This document shows, piece after piece, positions 55,425-63,989 of a DNA stretch of 64,000 nt. Source of the stretch: Nocardiopsis endophytica (lineage in GTDB: Bacteria; Actinomycetota; Actinomycetes; Streptosporangiales; Streptosporangiaceae). How positions within the stretch are numbered: position 1 is the first letter of the stretch; each line of letters opens with the position of its first letter. The DNA lies in assembly GCF_027706725.1 (NCBI RefSeq), contig NZ_JAQFWQ010000002.1, forward strand, positions 95,793-159,792. The letters are read 5' to 3'. The notes below the pieces were generated by a model that saw nothing but the letters and a program-made list of their open reading frames with translations, did not search any database and was not told where the DNA came from. The translations under genes were made by a program, and so were the position numbers.

Positions 55425-57743
55425 TCAGGAGGTGGTGGTCCCCAGTTCGCCCGGCTCCAGGCCCATGGTGGTCCCGTCGGAGAAGGCGACCTCCAGCGGC
55501 GCCGTGCCGGGGTTGAAGGCCGTGTAGGTCTTCGTCCCGCCGTCGTCGAACACGGCGTAGTGCGCGGTGTCCGCGGTCACCGAGGTGTCCACCGTTCCGG
55601 CGCCGGCCAGCGTCGACACCCACTGGTAGGTGTGCGCCTTGGACTCGCCCGCCTCGGGCTCGTAGGAGGACCACTGCTCCTCGAACCTGGCCAGCGCTCC
55701 CGGCCCGTCGGAGAGCGCCTGGTGCTCCCAGTGGACGTCCCGCCAGATCTCCGGCTGCCCGCCCAGCCTCTCCTCCAGGGAGGCGTGCATGGCGGCGGCG
55801 TGCTCGGGGTCGTACCCCAGGTACAGCGAGGACGCGGTGATCGGCAGGTAGTTGATGCCGTAGTGCTCCTCGTCGCCGCCGTCCCACCAGATCCGGTAGT
55901 CGCCGCCGTCGCCCCACACCATGCCGACGACGTCGTGCCCGAAGTCGTCGGGGAACGTCCCGCCCCCGGCGTCCTGCCAGTACCGGGTCACCGTCGAGGC
56001 CTGCGTCGTGTGCAGGAAGACCCCCAGGTCGCGCAGCTCCTCGTCGCCGGTGGCCGCGCCGAAGTGGGCCGTGGCGGCGGCGAAGTGCATGCCCTCCGAC
56101 GACGACTCCTGGTTGTTGCCCGCGGCGAAGCCGGCGTGCCCGGACGCCCAGCCGTGCCCGGCGTAGGGCGAGAAGGAGCGCAGCCGCGGGAACATGTCCG
56201 ACTCCGGGTCGGTCTCGGCGACGTCCCGGATGAGCATGCGGACCATGCCTCCCCAGGCGTCCTCGGCGGCCCAGTCGCGGTCGTAGCGGGCGACGACGGC
56301 TGCGGCCTGCACGAAGTAGCCGTAGTGGAAGTCGTGGTCGTTGATCTGGTCGGCCGCCCCGAACGAGTCCGGGTAGCCGAGCACGGTGCCCCAGGTGGAG
56401 TCGTAGTGGAACTGCCGCCCGCCCTCTCCGGCGGTCAGCCAGTCCTCCAGGCGGCCCTTGACCAGCTCCAGCAGCCCGTCCCGGCCCTCGGTGTAGCCGA
56501 TGGAGTCGGCGATGGGCACGAGCTGGGCCAGCCGTCCCAGCGCCTTGCCGTTCCAGTAGGTGTCGTCGCCTCCGCGGAACGGGTCCTCGTGGTTCAGCTC
56601 CTCGTCGATGAGGGCCCGCATGCGCTCCTCGTCGGCGCCCTCGGCCGTGGGCAGGCTCGGCATCAGGCCCTGCGTGGTGAGCGAGGTGGTGAACTCCGGC
56701 CCGTCGACGACGCGCATCTCCCCGCGCGGCGAGGCGTAGGCCAGGTCGGTGAGCGGGTCGTCGGCGTTCTCCCACTGGTGCGGGTAGAGCGCCATGAGCG
56801 TGCCGTCCTCGGTGCCCTCCTTCGGCTCGGTGGTGAGCCGGTAGGTGGTGGTGAGCTCGGCTGCCGCCTCGTCGTAGGAGTACTCCACGCGCGAATCGGT
56901 CACGAAGGAGTGGGCGTAGGGCGCGAACGCGTCCAGGTCGCCGGGGTCGGGCAGCACGGCGACCGAGTAGTGGTCGGCGCCGGCCGCGGTGAAGGTGTCG
57001 CCGGAGCGGGCCCACTCGGCCCCGGAGGGGGCGAACAGCGCGTAGTGCCGCCCGCCGACGCTGGCACCGACCACGCCGCCCTCGGACTGCCACACCTCTG
57101 GCGCGCCTTCGAAGGCGACCTCGGGGTCGGCCCCCTCGGTCTCGGCGTAGGCGAAGGGCAGGCCCTGGCCGATGGTGGTGCGCAGGGTGCCGCCGCCCTC
57201 CCACTGGGCGGTGACGGTCCAGTCCCCGCTGTCGGCGACCTCGGTGCGCGGGGCGTCCAGCCCGGTGGCGCCCATGGTGAGGTCGGCGGTGTGGGGGTAC
57301 TCGTACTTCAGCCCGTCGCCGACCAGCTGGTGCTCCTGCGGGTAGCCCACCTCCAGCCCGCCCGAGTGCGGGCGGAAGCTGAACGGGTGGGCGAAGAGGT
57401 TCTCGCCGTAGGGGTTGTCGGGATAGCGCTGGTAGATGAGCGACGACCACCACTCGTTGGTCGGTGCGGGGCCGGTGAAGCCGTCCGTCACCTTGGGTTC
57501 GACGGCGTCGCCGTTCTGGTCGCTCGGCCCCGGCTCGCCTTCGGGGCGCACGTCGGTGTAGCTCCCGGCGCCCACGGGGACGACGGCGGAGTCGGCGGAC
57601 GCCGGGGCGGCCCCGGAGGGGTCCCGCAGCGCGTCGGCCGCCACGAGGCCGGCGGCGCCGATCACGAGCGCGGCGGCGGCCGCGGGGACGGGCCTGAGGC
57701 GGGGGACGCGGAGGACACGCCGTCTTTCGCGGGTACGTGCCAT
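55425..57743 (-). CDS. Secreted endo-beta-1,3-glucanase, GH81
   Basis: 772 aa. Arg-rich N-terminus and signal helix (about 20-36), then the GH81 beta-sandwich and (alpha/alpha)6 catalytic parts. Signature segments are NEWWSSLIYQRYP, INDHDFHYGYFVQAAA, FSPYAGHGWASGHAGF and NNQESSSEGMHFA with the catalytic glutamates. It hydrolyses laminarin or fungal glucan. No carbohydrate-binding module is present. ATG 57743. A perfect TGGGAGCGCTCCCA operator lies 23 bp upstream. Confidence 0.93.
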   Translation of the reverse strand: MARTRERRRVLRVPRLRPVPAAAAALVIGAAGLVAADALRDPSGAAPASADSAVVPVGAGSYTDVRPEGEPGPSDQNGDAVEPKVTDGFTGPAPTNEWWSSLIYQRYPDNPYGENLFAHPFSFRPHSGGLEVGYPQEHQLVGDGLKYEYPHTADLTMGATGLDAPRTEVADSGDWTVTAQWEGGGTLRTTIGQGLPFAYAETEGADPEVAFEGAPEVWQSEGGVVGASVGGRHYALFAPSGAEWARSGDTFTAAGADHYSVAVLPDPGDLDAFAPYAHSFVTDSRVEYSYDEAAAELTTTYRLTTEPKEGTEDGTLMALYPHQWENADDPLTDLAYASPRGEMRVVDGPEFTTSLTTQGLMPSLPTAEGADEERMRALIDEELNHEDPFRGGDDTYWNGKALGRLAQLVPIADSIGYTEGRDGLLELVKGRLEDWLTAGEGGRQFHYDSTWGTVLGYPDSFGAADQINDHDFHYGYFVQAAAVVARYDRDWAAEDAWGGMVRMLIRDVAETDPESDMFPRLRSFSPYAGHGWASGHAGFAAGNNQESSSEGMHFAAATAHFGAATGDEELRDLGVFLHTTQASTVTRYWQDAGGGTFPDDFGHDVVGMVWGDGGDYRIWWDGGDEEHYGINYLPITASSLYLGYDPEHAAAMHASLEERLGGQPEIWRDVHWEHQALSDGPGALARFEEQWSSYEPEAGESKAHTYQWVSTLAGAGTVDTSVTADTAHYAVFDDGGTKTYTAFNPGTAPLEVAFSDGTTMGLEPGELGTTTS

Positions 57744-57765
57744 GGTCGGCCTTTCCTCGGTTTCT

Positions 57766-57779
57766 TGGGAGCGCTCCCA
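57766..57779. promoter_or_regulatory. CelR/CebR-type LacI-family operator
   Basis: TGGGAGCGCTCCCA is a perfect 14-bp palindrome, identical to the Thermobifida CelR site known for cellulase genes. It lies immediately upstream of the GH81 gene, predicting oligosaccharide-induced expression. Confidence 0.88.
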
Positions 57780-57865
57780 CATGGGAGGCACGAGACCCGA
57801 GTGTCGGACGGGGCGCCGACGGGGGCAATCCGGGAGAACTGGATAGTTTCCTAACCGTTACGCAT

Positions 57866-57879
57866 TGTGAACGCTCACA
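57866..57879. promoter_or_regulatory. Second LacI-type dyad upstream of GH81
   Basis: TGTGAACGCTCACA is a 14-bp dyad with one mismatched pair, exactly 100 bp upstream of the CelR-type site. It may be a second LacI-family site or serve the divergent gene. Confidence 0.5.
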
Positions 57880-57974
57880 CACAGGGGTCCCGGCTACCCC
57901 GCACGAATCACCCGATCACCGTATGCAACGATTGGGGGGAGTCCCGCCCCCTCTCCCCGGCTAGGACCATCCCC

Positions 57975-58706
57975 ATGACGCATCCGCCTCCCCCGCCCCC
58001 GTACGGCCCACCCGGCCCACCCGGTCCCCCGGCGCCGCCGATGCCCCCGCCCGCCCGCACCGGGGTGGTCGTCGGCATCACCGTCGCCGTGACACTGGTC
58101 GTCGCCGGCTCGCTCACCGCGGCGGGCGTCTACGCCTACGACCGCCTCTCCACCTCCGGGCCGCGGACCGCCCCCGGCCTCCCGGCCGACCCCTGCGGGG
58201 CCATCGGGGAGGACGTCCTCCGCGGCCTCGACGCCGAGCCGGAGTCCCAGAGCACGATGCGCTACGAGACCCTGTGCTCGTGGAAGGCCGAGGTCGACGG
58301 GCGAGAGGCCGACCTGACCGCCCGCTGGCTCGTCCCCTACACCGAGTCCGACTCCGAGCTCACGGAGCGGTACGGGGACGAAGAGGCGCCCCGGGACGCC
58401 GACGCCGCCTACGAGCAGCGGATCGAGCAGGCCTCGGAGCCCGACCCGTACGCGCCGGAGGAGGCGGAGGCCGAGACCGAGGAACGGGACCTCGGCCTGG
58501 GCGAGGAGAGCGTGCTCATCCTCGCCGACATCGACGACGGCTTCGACTACACCGACGGCTCGGAGCAGCGCGCGACCGTCATCGTCCGCGACGGGGACGT
58601 GGTGGGCACGCTCGTCCTCGCCTTCCCCGACGACGCCGAGCCGGTGGACATCGACGAAGCCGAGGACCTCCTCGGCGACGCCGCCGCGGCGGCGTTCGGC
58701 GGCTGA
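57975..58706 (+). CDS. Proline-rich membrane-anchored protein, paralogue A
   Basis: 243 aa. The N-terminal 26 residues are almost only Pro/Gly, then one TM helix (about 32-55), then an acidic exterior domain with two cysteines (DPCGAIG and LCSWKAE). The adjacent gene encodes the same layout. Not assigned to a named family; it resembles DUF3558-type exported proteins in its PC...CSW pattern. ATG 57975 with AGGA. Confidence 0.68.
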   Translation: MTHPPPPPPYGPPGPPGPPAPPMPPPARTGVVVGITVAVTLVVAGSLTAAGVYAYDRLSTSGPRTAPGLPADPCGAIGEDVLRGLDAEPESQSTMRYETLCSWKAEVDGREADLTARWLVPYTESDSELTERYGDEEAPRDADAAYEQRIEQASEPDPYAPEEAEAETEERDLGLGEESVLILADIDDGFDYTDGSEQRATVIVRDGDVVGTLVLAFPDDAEPVDIDEAEDLLGDAAAAAFGG

Positions 58707-58730
58707 CCCGGAACCGGAAGGAGTACGGGC

Positions 58731-59441
58731 GTGTACACAGGCCCACCGAACGTCCCCCAGGCCCCGCCTCAGCCCCCGCCGCCGCGGCGCGGCCGGACCG
58801 GGCGCACCGTGGCGATCACGGCGGCGGTCACCCTCGGGGCCTACGCCGTGGTCGCCGGGACCACCGGGGCCGTGCTCGCCCTCGGCGGGCCGTCCGCACC
58901 GGAGGGGGCCTCGCCCCGCAACGAGGACCTGCCCGAGCCCCCGTGCGGCGTCCCGACCCGCGCCCAGCTCGACGAGGTCGGCGCCCAGTTGCCGAACGCG
59001 TCGGTCGACGAGAACAGCTCGGACTGCTCCTGGTACAGCGAGTTCTCCGACGGGACCCTGGGGTGGCTGCGCGTCTCCTACGGCCTGCCGACCGACGACG
59101 ATGGCGAGCTCGACCGCGGGACGCGCGCGGCCGAGGAGGATTTCGCGTCGAAGTCGGAGGACCTCCTCGAAGAGTCCGACGACGAGTACTGGACCTCCGA
59201 GGTCATCGACTCGCACGAGCCCGACCTCGGCGACGAGGCGCTGGTGGTCCACTACCGTTGGGGCGACTCCGACGACCTGAAGGCGTCGAGCGAGGTCCTG
59301 GTGCGCGTGGACGAGGTGCTGGTGCGGGTCACCGCCAACGAGGCCGGTGACGCGCGGGGCGGGTCCGGCGAGGCCGGGTTCTCCGAGGACGAGGAGACGC
59401 TGGTCGCGGTCGCCGAGCGCGCCGTCGCCGCCCTGGAGTGA
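58731..59441 (+). CDS. Proline-rich membrane-anchored protein, paralogue B
   Basis: 236 aa with proline-rich N-terminus, one TM helix (about 26-52) and an acidic exterior domain with PPCGVPT and CSWYSEF cysteines, as in the preceding gene. GTG start with AAGGAG. The 24-bp spacing suggests one operon and a tandem duplication that has diverged widely. Function unknown. Confidence 0.68.
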   Translation: MYTGPPNVPQAPPQPPPPRRGRTGRTVAITAAVTLGAYAVVAGTTGAVLALGGPSAPEGASPRNEDLPEPPCGVPTRAQLDEVGAQLPNASVDENSSDCSWYSEFSDGTLGWLRVSYGLPTDDDGELDRGTRAAEEDFASKSEDLLEESDDEYWTSEVIDSHEPDLGDEALVVHYRWGDSDDLKASSEVLVRVDEVLVRVTANEAGDARGGSGEAGFSEDEETLVAVAERAVAALE

Positions 59442-59453
59442 TCCCCCTCCCGC

Positions 59454-60056
59454 TCACCCCTCCGGCGGCAGCACGTTCTCCCCGTACTCGCCCTGCATGT
59501 TGCCGGGCGGCGTGTAGACGAGGACGACGTAGTGCTCGCGCCAGGTGTCCTGCGGCGACGCCGGCTCGCTGACGCGCGCCGCGCCGACCTTGGTCGTCGC
59601 CTTCCACACGAGCTGGGTGAAGGCCCCGGTCCCCGGGGAGAAACCGGGGTCGCCGTAGTCGTACCCCCCGCTCCCGGCGTACCAGTGGTCGACGGCGTCC
59701 CCGCCGCCCGGCACGGCGCCGGGGTCGGTCGATGCGGACCGGTAGACGGTCTCACCGCGCCCCGGCTCCCGCCCCCGGCTCCCCTCCTCCAGCCCCTCGT
59801 ATTCGGAGAACTCGCGGGCGCGCTTCAGCGCGTGGGCGTTGAGCTCTCCGTCGAGTTCGAGCGGGGGCGCACCGTGCCGCGCGCGGTGGGCGTTGGCGGC
59901 TTCGACCGCCTCGCTCAGGAACACGTCGTCGGTGCTGTCGGGGAACGCCGGGCGTACGGGGCCCAAGCCGTCGGCGGCGTCCGCGGACGGGGCCACGGGG
60001 CCGAGGAGAACGGCCATGGCGGCGATCGGGAAGAGGGGAAGGAGTCGGGAGCGCAT
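59454..60056 (-). CDS. Secreted CAP-domain (SCP/PR-1) protein
   Basis: 200 aa. Cleavable signal peptide (1-27, ending ADA). The CAP fold is marked by ANAHRARHGAPPLELDGELNAHALKRA (two parts), GAFTQLVWKATTKVGAA and HYVVLVYTPPGNMQGEYGENV, with the usual His/Glu site. Role outside the cell unknown. It converges on the paralogue B gene with a 12-bp gap. Confidence 0.9.
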   Translation of the reverse strand: MRSRLLPLFPIAAMAVLLGPVAPSADAADGLGPVRPAFPDSTDDVFLSEAVEAANAHRARHGAPPLELDGELNAHALKRAREFSEYEGLEEGSRGREPGRGETVYRSASTDPGAVPGGGDAVDHWYAGSGGYDYGDPGFSPGTGAFTQLVWKATTKVGAARVSEPASPQDTWREHYVVLVYTPPGNMQGEYGENVLPPEG

Positions 60057-60362
60057 CGGTCTCCTGGCGCGGTCGGGAGGACGTCGGGGGCGGGCGGACC
60101 GGCGGGACGGCCACCCGAACGGTGACTCTAACCGAGAATCATCGCTCCTTTACTCCAAGTGATGAAACGTCCCCGGCGCGCCCGCCGCCCCACCCGTTCC
60201 GCCGGGTGAAATAGGGCCCCCTGAGGCGATTGCCGAACGCGGTGTCACACCTTAAGGTCGGCCTTCCCGGGGCGCCCCCTGGCGGGGGAAAACGCTTCCC
60301 CTCAGGCGTCCCGCCTCTCCCTCCCTATCTCCCCCCGCTCTAGGAACAAGGAGAGTCCCGCC
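60057..60362. other. 306-bp divergent spacer before GH12
   Basis: Contains the palindrome GGTGTCACACC (60241-60251) and a dyad GGGGAA-AACGC-TTCCCC (60285-60301) in the leader of the GH12 gene. The second resembles LacI-family operators but not the CelR consensus. No gene is seen. Confidence 0.45.
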
Positions 60363-61184
60363 ATGGCCACGACCCCCCGCACCCCTGCCCGCCTCGGCGG
60401 AGCGGCGGCGGCCCTGCTCCTGACCACCGCCGCGCTCACCTCCGGCGCGAGCGCCGCGGCCGCCGACGACGCGAGCGCCGCCGCCACCGTCTGCGAACCG
60501 TTCGGCACGATCCCCATGGGCAAGTACTGGCTCAACAACAACGTATGGGGGCAGGACGCCGGATCCGGCTCCCAGTGCGTCGAGGACCTGTACCAGAGCG
60601 GCGACACCATCGGGTGGCGCACCGAGTGGCAGTGGGAGGGCGAGCCCTACGAGGTGAAGTCCTACGTCAGTTCGGTGCTCGGATGGCACTGGGGCTGGAA
60701 CGCGGACAACACGGGGCTCCCGGTCCCGCTGTGGACCGACGAGTCCCTGAACACCACGTGGGACTACGACATCAATACCGACGGCCCCGTGTCGGTCGCC
60801 TACGACATGTGGGTCCACGACGTCTCCGACCCGACCTGGCAGGACGACCCCAGCGACGAGGTGATGGTCTGGCTGTCCGCGCACCACGGCGCGGGACCGC
60901 TGGGCCAGAAGGTCGACACGGTGAACGTCGGCGGCCAGCAGTGGGACCTGTACCGCGGCGAGATCAGGGACGAGAACGGGAACCTCCTCTGGGACGTCCA
61001 CTCGTTCGTGCACACGAGCGGGACCGACTCCTACAGTGGGGACCTGACCGCGTTCACGGACCACCTGGCCAACCGGGGCGAGCTCGGCTGGAACCAGCAC
61101 CTGTCCAGCGTCCAGTCGGGCCTGGAGGTCTTCCGCGGCTCCGGATCGATGCAGACCAACGTCTACAGCGTCACCAAGGGCTGA
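60363..61184 (+). CDS. Secreted glycoside hydrolase family 12 (endoglucanase/xyloglucanase type)
   Basis: 273 aa. Signal peptide (about 1-34), then a GH12 jelly roll: KYWLNNNVWG, SVAYDMWVHD, DEVMVWLSAHHG with nucleophile Glu166, and LEVFRGSG near the end holding the probable acid/base glutamate. It cleaves beta-1,4-glucan or xyloglucan. No binding module. Start ATG preceded by AAGGAGAG. It is the second glycanase in 6 kb. Confidence 0.88.
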   Translation: MATTPRTPARLGGAAAALLLTTAALTSGASAAAADDASAAATVCEPFGTIPMGKYWLNNNVWGQDAGSGSQCVEDLYQSGDTIGWRTEWQWEGEPYEVKSYVSSVLGWHWGWNADNTGLPVPLWTDESLNTTWDYDINTDGPVSVAYDMWVHDVSDPTWQDDPSDEVMVWLSAHHGAGPLGQKVDTVNVGGQQWDLYRGEIRDENGNLLWDVHSFVHTSGTDSYSGDLTAFTDHLANRGELGWNQHLSSVQSGLEVFRGSGSMQTNVYSVTKG

Positions 61185-61251
61185 TGGTGCGTGGCGCGGG
61201 GACGGCCGTCCCCGCGCCACCCGCCCGAGGCCGGAAGATCGGAGGCCCACC

Positions 61252-61746
61252 ATGGCGGACCACTCCTCCCCCGACGAGGACCGCGAAGGCACGGGAGTCA
61301 TCGCGCGCGCCCGACGGGCGGTGTTCGCGCGGCACTGCAACCCCTGGAGCGCCTGGACCCGCTGGGCCACCACACCGCTCATCCTCGTCCCGTTGTGGAC
61401 GCGGAACTGGAAGCACGCCGTCGCCGTAGGGGCCTGGTTCGCGGTGAACCCGGTGCTGTTCCCCGAGCCCGAGGACGACTCCGACTGGGCGACCAGGGCC
61501 ATGCTCGGCGAGGAATTGTGGATCACCGAGCGCCCCAAGGACGCCGCGCTCGCGGTGCAGGCCGTCGCGTCGGCGGCCAACACGGTCGCGGCGGTCTCGG
61601 CGTGGCGCCGCAAGGCGGTCCCGGCGGCTGCGGGGACCGCGGTCATGATGGGCCTGACCATGGTCTATTGGGCACAGATGGCGCGTTACTACGAGGAGAG
61701 CAAGCGGGCCGGGCAGGACGGCGCGCCCCGCGCATCGGCAGGGTGA
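61252..61746 (+). CDS. Small membrane protein, DUF6653-like
   Basis: 164 aa, with HCNPWSAWTRWATTPLILVPLWTRNW near the N-terminus and two to three hydrophobic segments. It looks like the family called DUF6653, assigned from memory. The last 104 bp overlap the convergent MFS gene, an unusually long tail-to-tail overlap. GGAGG-type site precedes the ATG. Confidence 0.65.
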   Translation: MADHSSPDEDREGTGVIARARRAVFARHCNPWSAWTRWATTPLILVPLWTRNWKHAVAVGAWFAVNPVLFPEPEDDSDWATRAMLGEELWITERPKDAALAVQAVASAANTVAAVSAWRRKAVPAAAGTAVMMGLTMVYWAQMARYYEESKRAGQDGAPRASAG

Positions 61747-62860
61747 GCAGGGCGGTCCCGGCGGTGGCGAGGAACGCCGCCCGGAGGCCGTAGGCGTCGG
61801 CCACCGCGCCCAGCGCCGCCGGTCCGACGACGGTGCCCACCCCGAGGAAGAAGACGACGCCGCTGAACCCGGCGGCGGGGCGCTCGGGGAACAGGCGCAG
61901 GCTCGCCACCGCGAGCAGGCCGGACACCGCCATGAACGCCGGTCCGTAGAGCACGGCCGAGACCGCCGCCGGGACCGCCGCCGGGAGCGGTCCGGGCACG
62001 GCCGCCAGCAGGCCGACGGCCGCCGCCAGGGCAGCGAACAGCACGGTGTGCGAGCGGCGCAGGCCGAGCCGGCCGAACAGGCGCCCGGAGGCCAGGCCGC
62101 CGATCCCGGCGACGCCCATCAGCGTCCAGAAGAGCGGTGCCGCGTCGGCCCCCGTCCCCGATGCGGTGACCGCCTCGACCGCAAAGGTCCAGTACACCGA
62201 CCCGATCAGCCCGTAGGACAGGGCCGTGGCCATCAGCGGCACCGCATCCGGGCGGAGGAAGGCGCGTGGGCCCGAGCGCGCACTCCGCTCACCGTCGGCG
62301 GGACGCACCGGGGTACCGGGGATCAGGCGGGCGTTGTACAGCGTCACCGCCACCGCCACCGCGGCGAACGCGAGCCACGCATGGCGCCAGTCCGACCCGC
62401 GCGCGGCCAGGGCGAGCACGCCCGCGACGGCGGTGCCGAAGGCGGTCCCGGTGGGCAGCAGCGCCAGCAGGCCGGCGCGGCGCTCCTCCGGGGCGAGGAG
62501 CTGCACGGCGTCGGAGTACGGCGCCCACGCCCACCCGGAGCTGGTGCCCGCCAGGACCAGGCCCGCCACGGCGACGGCGGGGTGCTCGGCGACCGCGACC
62601 GCCCCCATGCCGACGGCGGCCGAGGCGCCCGCGGCGACGATGGGCACCCGCGGGCCGACCACCCCGGCGAGCAGGCCGACCAGGACGAGGGCGGCGAGGT
62701 AGCCGACGTAGGTGGCGCTGCCGACCAGGCCGACCTCCGCGACGGACAGCCCGAACTCGGCGCGGATCTCGGGGAGGAACAGGCCGTAGCCGTACCGGGC
62801 GAACCCGAACCCCACGCCGATGGTCGCCACTCCGGCCAGCGCCACCTTCCACTCCGCCAT
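61643..62860 (-). CDS. MFS transporter (YbfB/YjiJ-like)
   Basis: 405 aa with 12 predicted helices; GFGFARYGYGLFLPEIR and the following loop are typical of the YbfB/YjiJ group. ATG 62860 with GGGGGG. The final about 35 residues (RRPARPACSPRSNAPS...) form a basic tail encoded within the overlap with the convergent gene. Divergent from a GlxA-type regulator, which probably controls it. Substrate unknown. Confidence 0.88.
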   Translation of the reverse strand: MAEWKVALAGVATIGVGFGFARYGYGLFLPEIRAEFGLSVAEVGLVGSATYVGYLAALVLVGLLAGVVGPRVPIVAAGASAAVGMGAVAVAEHPAVAVAGLVLAGTSSGWAWAPYSDAVQLLAPEERRAGLLALLPTGTAFGTAVAGVLALAARGSDWRHAWLAFAAVAVAVTLYNARLIPGTPVRPADGERSARSGPRAFLRPDAVPLMATALSYGLIGSVYWTFAVEAVTASGTGADAAPLFWTLMGVAGIGGLASGRLFGRLGLRRSHTVLFAALAAAVGLLAAVPGPLPAAVPAAVSAVLYGPAFMAVSGLLAVASLRLFPERPAAGFSGVVFFLGVGTVVGPAALGAVADAYGLRAAFLATAGTALLTLPMRGARRPARPACSPRSNAPSVPNRPWSGPS

Positions 62861-62949
62861 CGGTCCCCCCGTTCCCGCCGCCGTCCGCGGCCGTGTCCGT
62901 GCGTTCTTCGCAATCACGCCTGGTCAGCCTGCTCGTCGGGGCGGTGGTG

Positions 62950-62983
62950 CGCCATTGGCGAAAACGTCACGGTTCGATAGATT
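62950..62983 (+). promoter_or_regulatory. Promoter of the GlxA-type regulator with overlapping palindrome
   Basis: -35 TTGGCG (62955-62960) and -10 TAGATT (62978-62983) are separated by 17 bp. The -10 ends 6 nt before the ATG, so the transcript should be leaderless. The palindrome CGCCATTGGCG (62950-62960) covers the -35. Confidence 0.65.
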
Positions 62984-62989
62984 CGCGCC

Positions 62990-63961
62990 ATGAGCGAAGA
63001 GCGGATCCGAGTGGTCGTCCCCGTCCTGGAGGACTGCCCGCTGTTCGAGCTGGCCGTGCCCAGCGGCGTGTTCGGCCCCGACCGGCGTGACCTGGACCCC
63101 CGGTGGTACGAGCTGGTGCTGTGCGGCACCGGGACGGGTCCGCACCGCGCTTCGGGCGGGCTGCGGCTCTCGGCCGACCACGGGCTGGAGGCGATGGAGT
63201 CCGCCGACCTGGTCGTGGTCCCGGCGTGCGTGATGCCCTCCTACCGGCCGCCGCGCGCGCTGCTGGAGGCGCTCCGCGCCGCCCACGGGCGCGGGGCGCG
63301 CGTCGCGGGGCTGTGCACGGGCGCGTTCGTCCTGGCCGAGGCGGGGCTCCTCGACGGCCGCGAGGCGACCACTCACTGGATGTACGCCGATGAGCTGCGG
63401 CGGCGCCACCCGCGCGTGCGGGTGGACGAGGGGTCGATCTACGTCGACGAGGGGTCGGTGCTCACCAGCGCGGGGACGGCCGCCGCCATCGACCTGTGCC
63501 TGCACATCGTGCGCACGGACTTCGGGGCGTCGGCCGCCGCCGACGTCGGGCGCCGGATGGTCGTGGCCCCGCACCGGGAGGGCGGCCAGTCGCAGTTCGT
63601 TCCGGCCCGGACGGAGGCGCCGTCGGCGGCCGACCCCCTGTCCGGGGTGCTGGAGTGGGCGGCCGGACGCCTGGAGGAGCCGCTCACCGTCGCGGACCTG
63701 GCGGCGCGGGCGGGGATGAGCACGCGCACCTTCGGGCGCCGCGTCGCCGAGCAGGTCGGGACGACGCCGCTGAAGTGGCTGAACGGGCAGCGCCTGGCAC
63801 GGGCACGGGAGCTGCTGGAGACGACGGACCTGCCGGTCGAGGCGGTCGCGGCCCGCACCGGCCTGGGGACGGGCGCGGGGCTGCGGCAGCATTTCCGGCG
63901 CGGGGTGGGGACGTCCCCGGCGGCCTACCGGAGGGTGTTCCGGGAGCGCTCGGCGGGGTGA
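62990..63961 (+). CDS. GlxA-family AraC-type regulator with DJ-1/PfpI domain
   Basis: 323 aa. The N-terminal class I amidotransferase-like domain has the nucleophile-elbow cysteine in GLCTGAFVLAEAGLL. The C-terminus has two AraC helix-turn-helix units (LTVADLAARAGMSTRTFGRRV and VEAVAARTGLGTGAGLRQHFRR). Leaderless ATG. Divergent from the MFS gene, 129 bp apart, its likely target. Confidence 0.92.
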   Translation: MSEERIRVVVPVLEDCPLFELAVPSGVFGPDRRDLDPRWYELVLCGTGTGPHRASGGLRLSADHGLEAMESADLVVVPACVMPSYRPPRALLEALRAAHGRGARVAGLCTGAFVLAEAGLLDGREATTHWMYADELRRRHPRVRVDEGSIYVDEGSVLTSAGTAAAIDLCLHIVRTDFGASAAADVGRRMVVAPHREGGQSQFVPARTEAPSAADPLSGVLEWAAGRLEEPLTVADLAARAGMSTRTFGRRVAEQVGTTPLKWLNGQRLARARELLETTDLPVEAVAARTGLGTGAGLRQHFRRGVGTSPAAYRRVFRERSAG

Positions 63962-63968
63962 CGGTCGT

Positions 63969-63989
63969 GGGGGGCCGCCCCCCCCCCCC
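63969..63989. terminator. G-run/C-run hairpin after the GlxA-type gene
   Basis: Six G residues (63969-63974) can pair with a run of 12 C residues (63978-63989) across CCG. It may terminate transcription; the homopolymer length is also prone to sequencing error. Confidence 0.35.

Noticed and set aside
63978..63989. 12-C homopolymer as a biological element
   Set aside because: A homopolymer at the window edge may be part of a terminator, but it is also a typical sequencing or assembly weakness.
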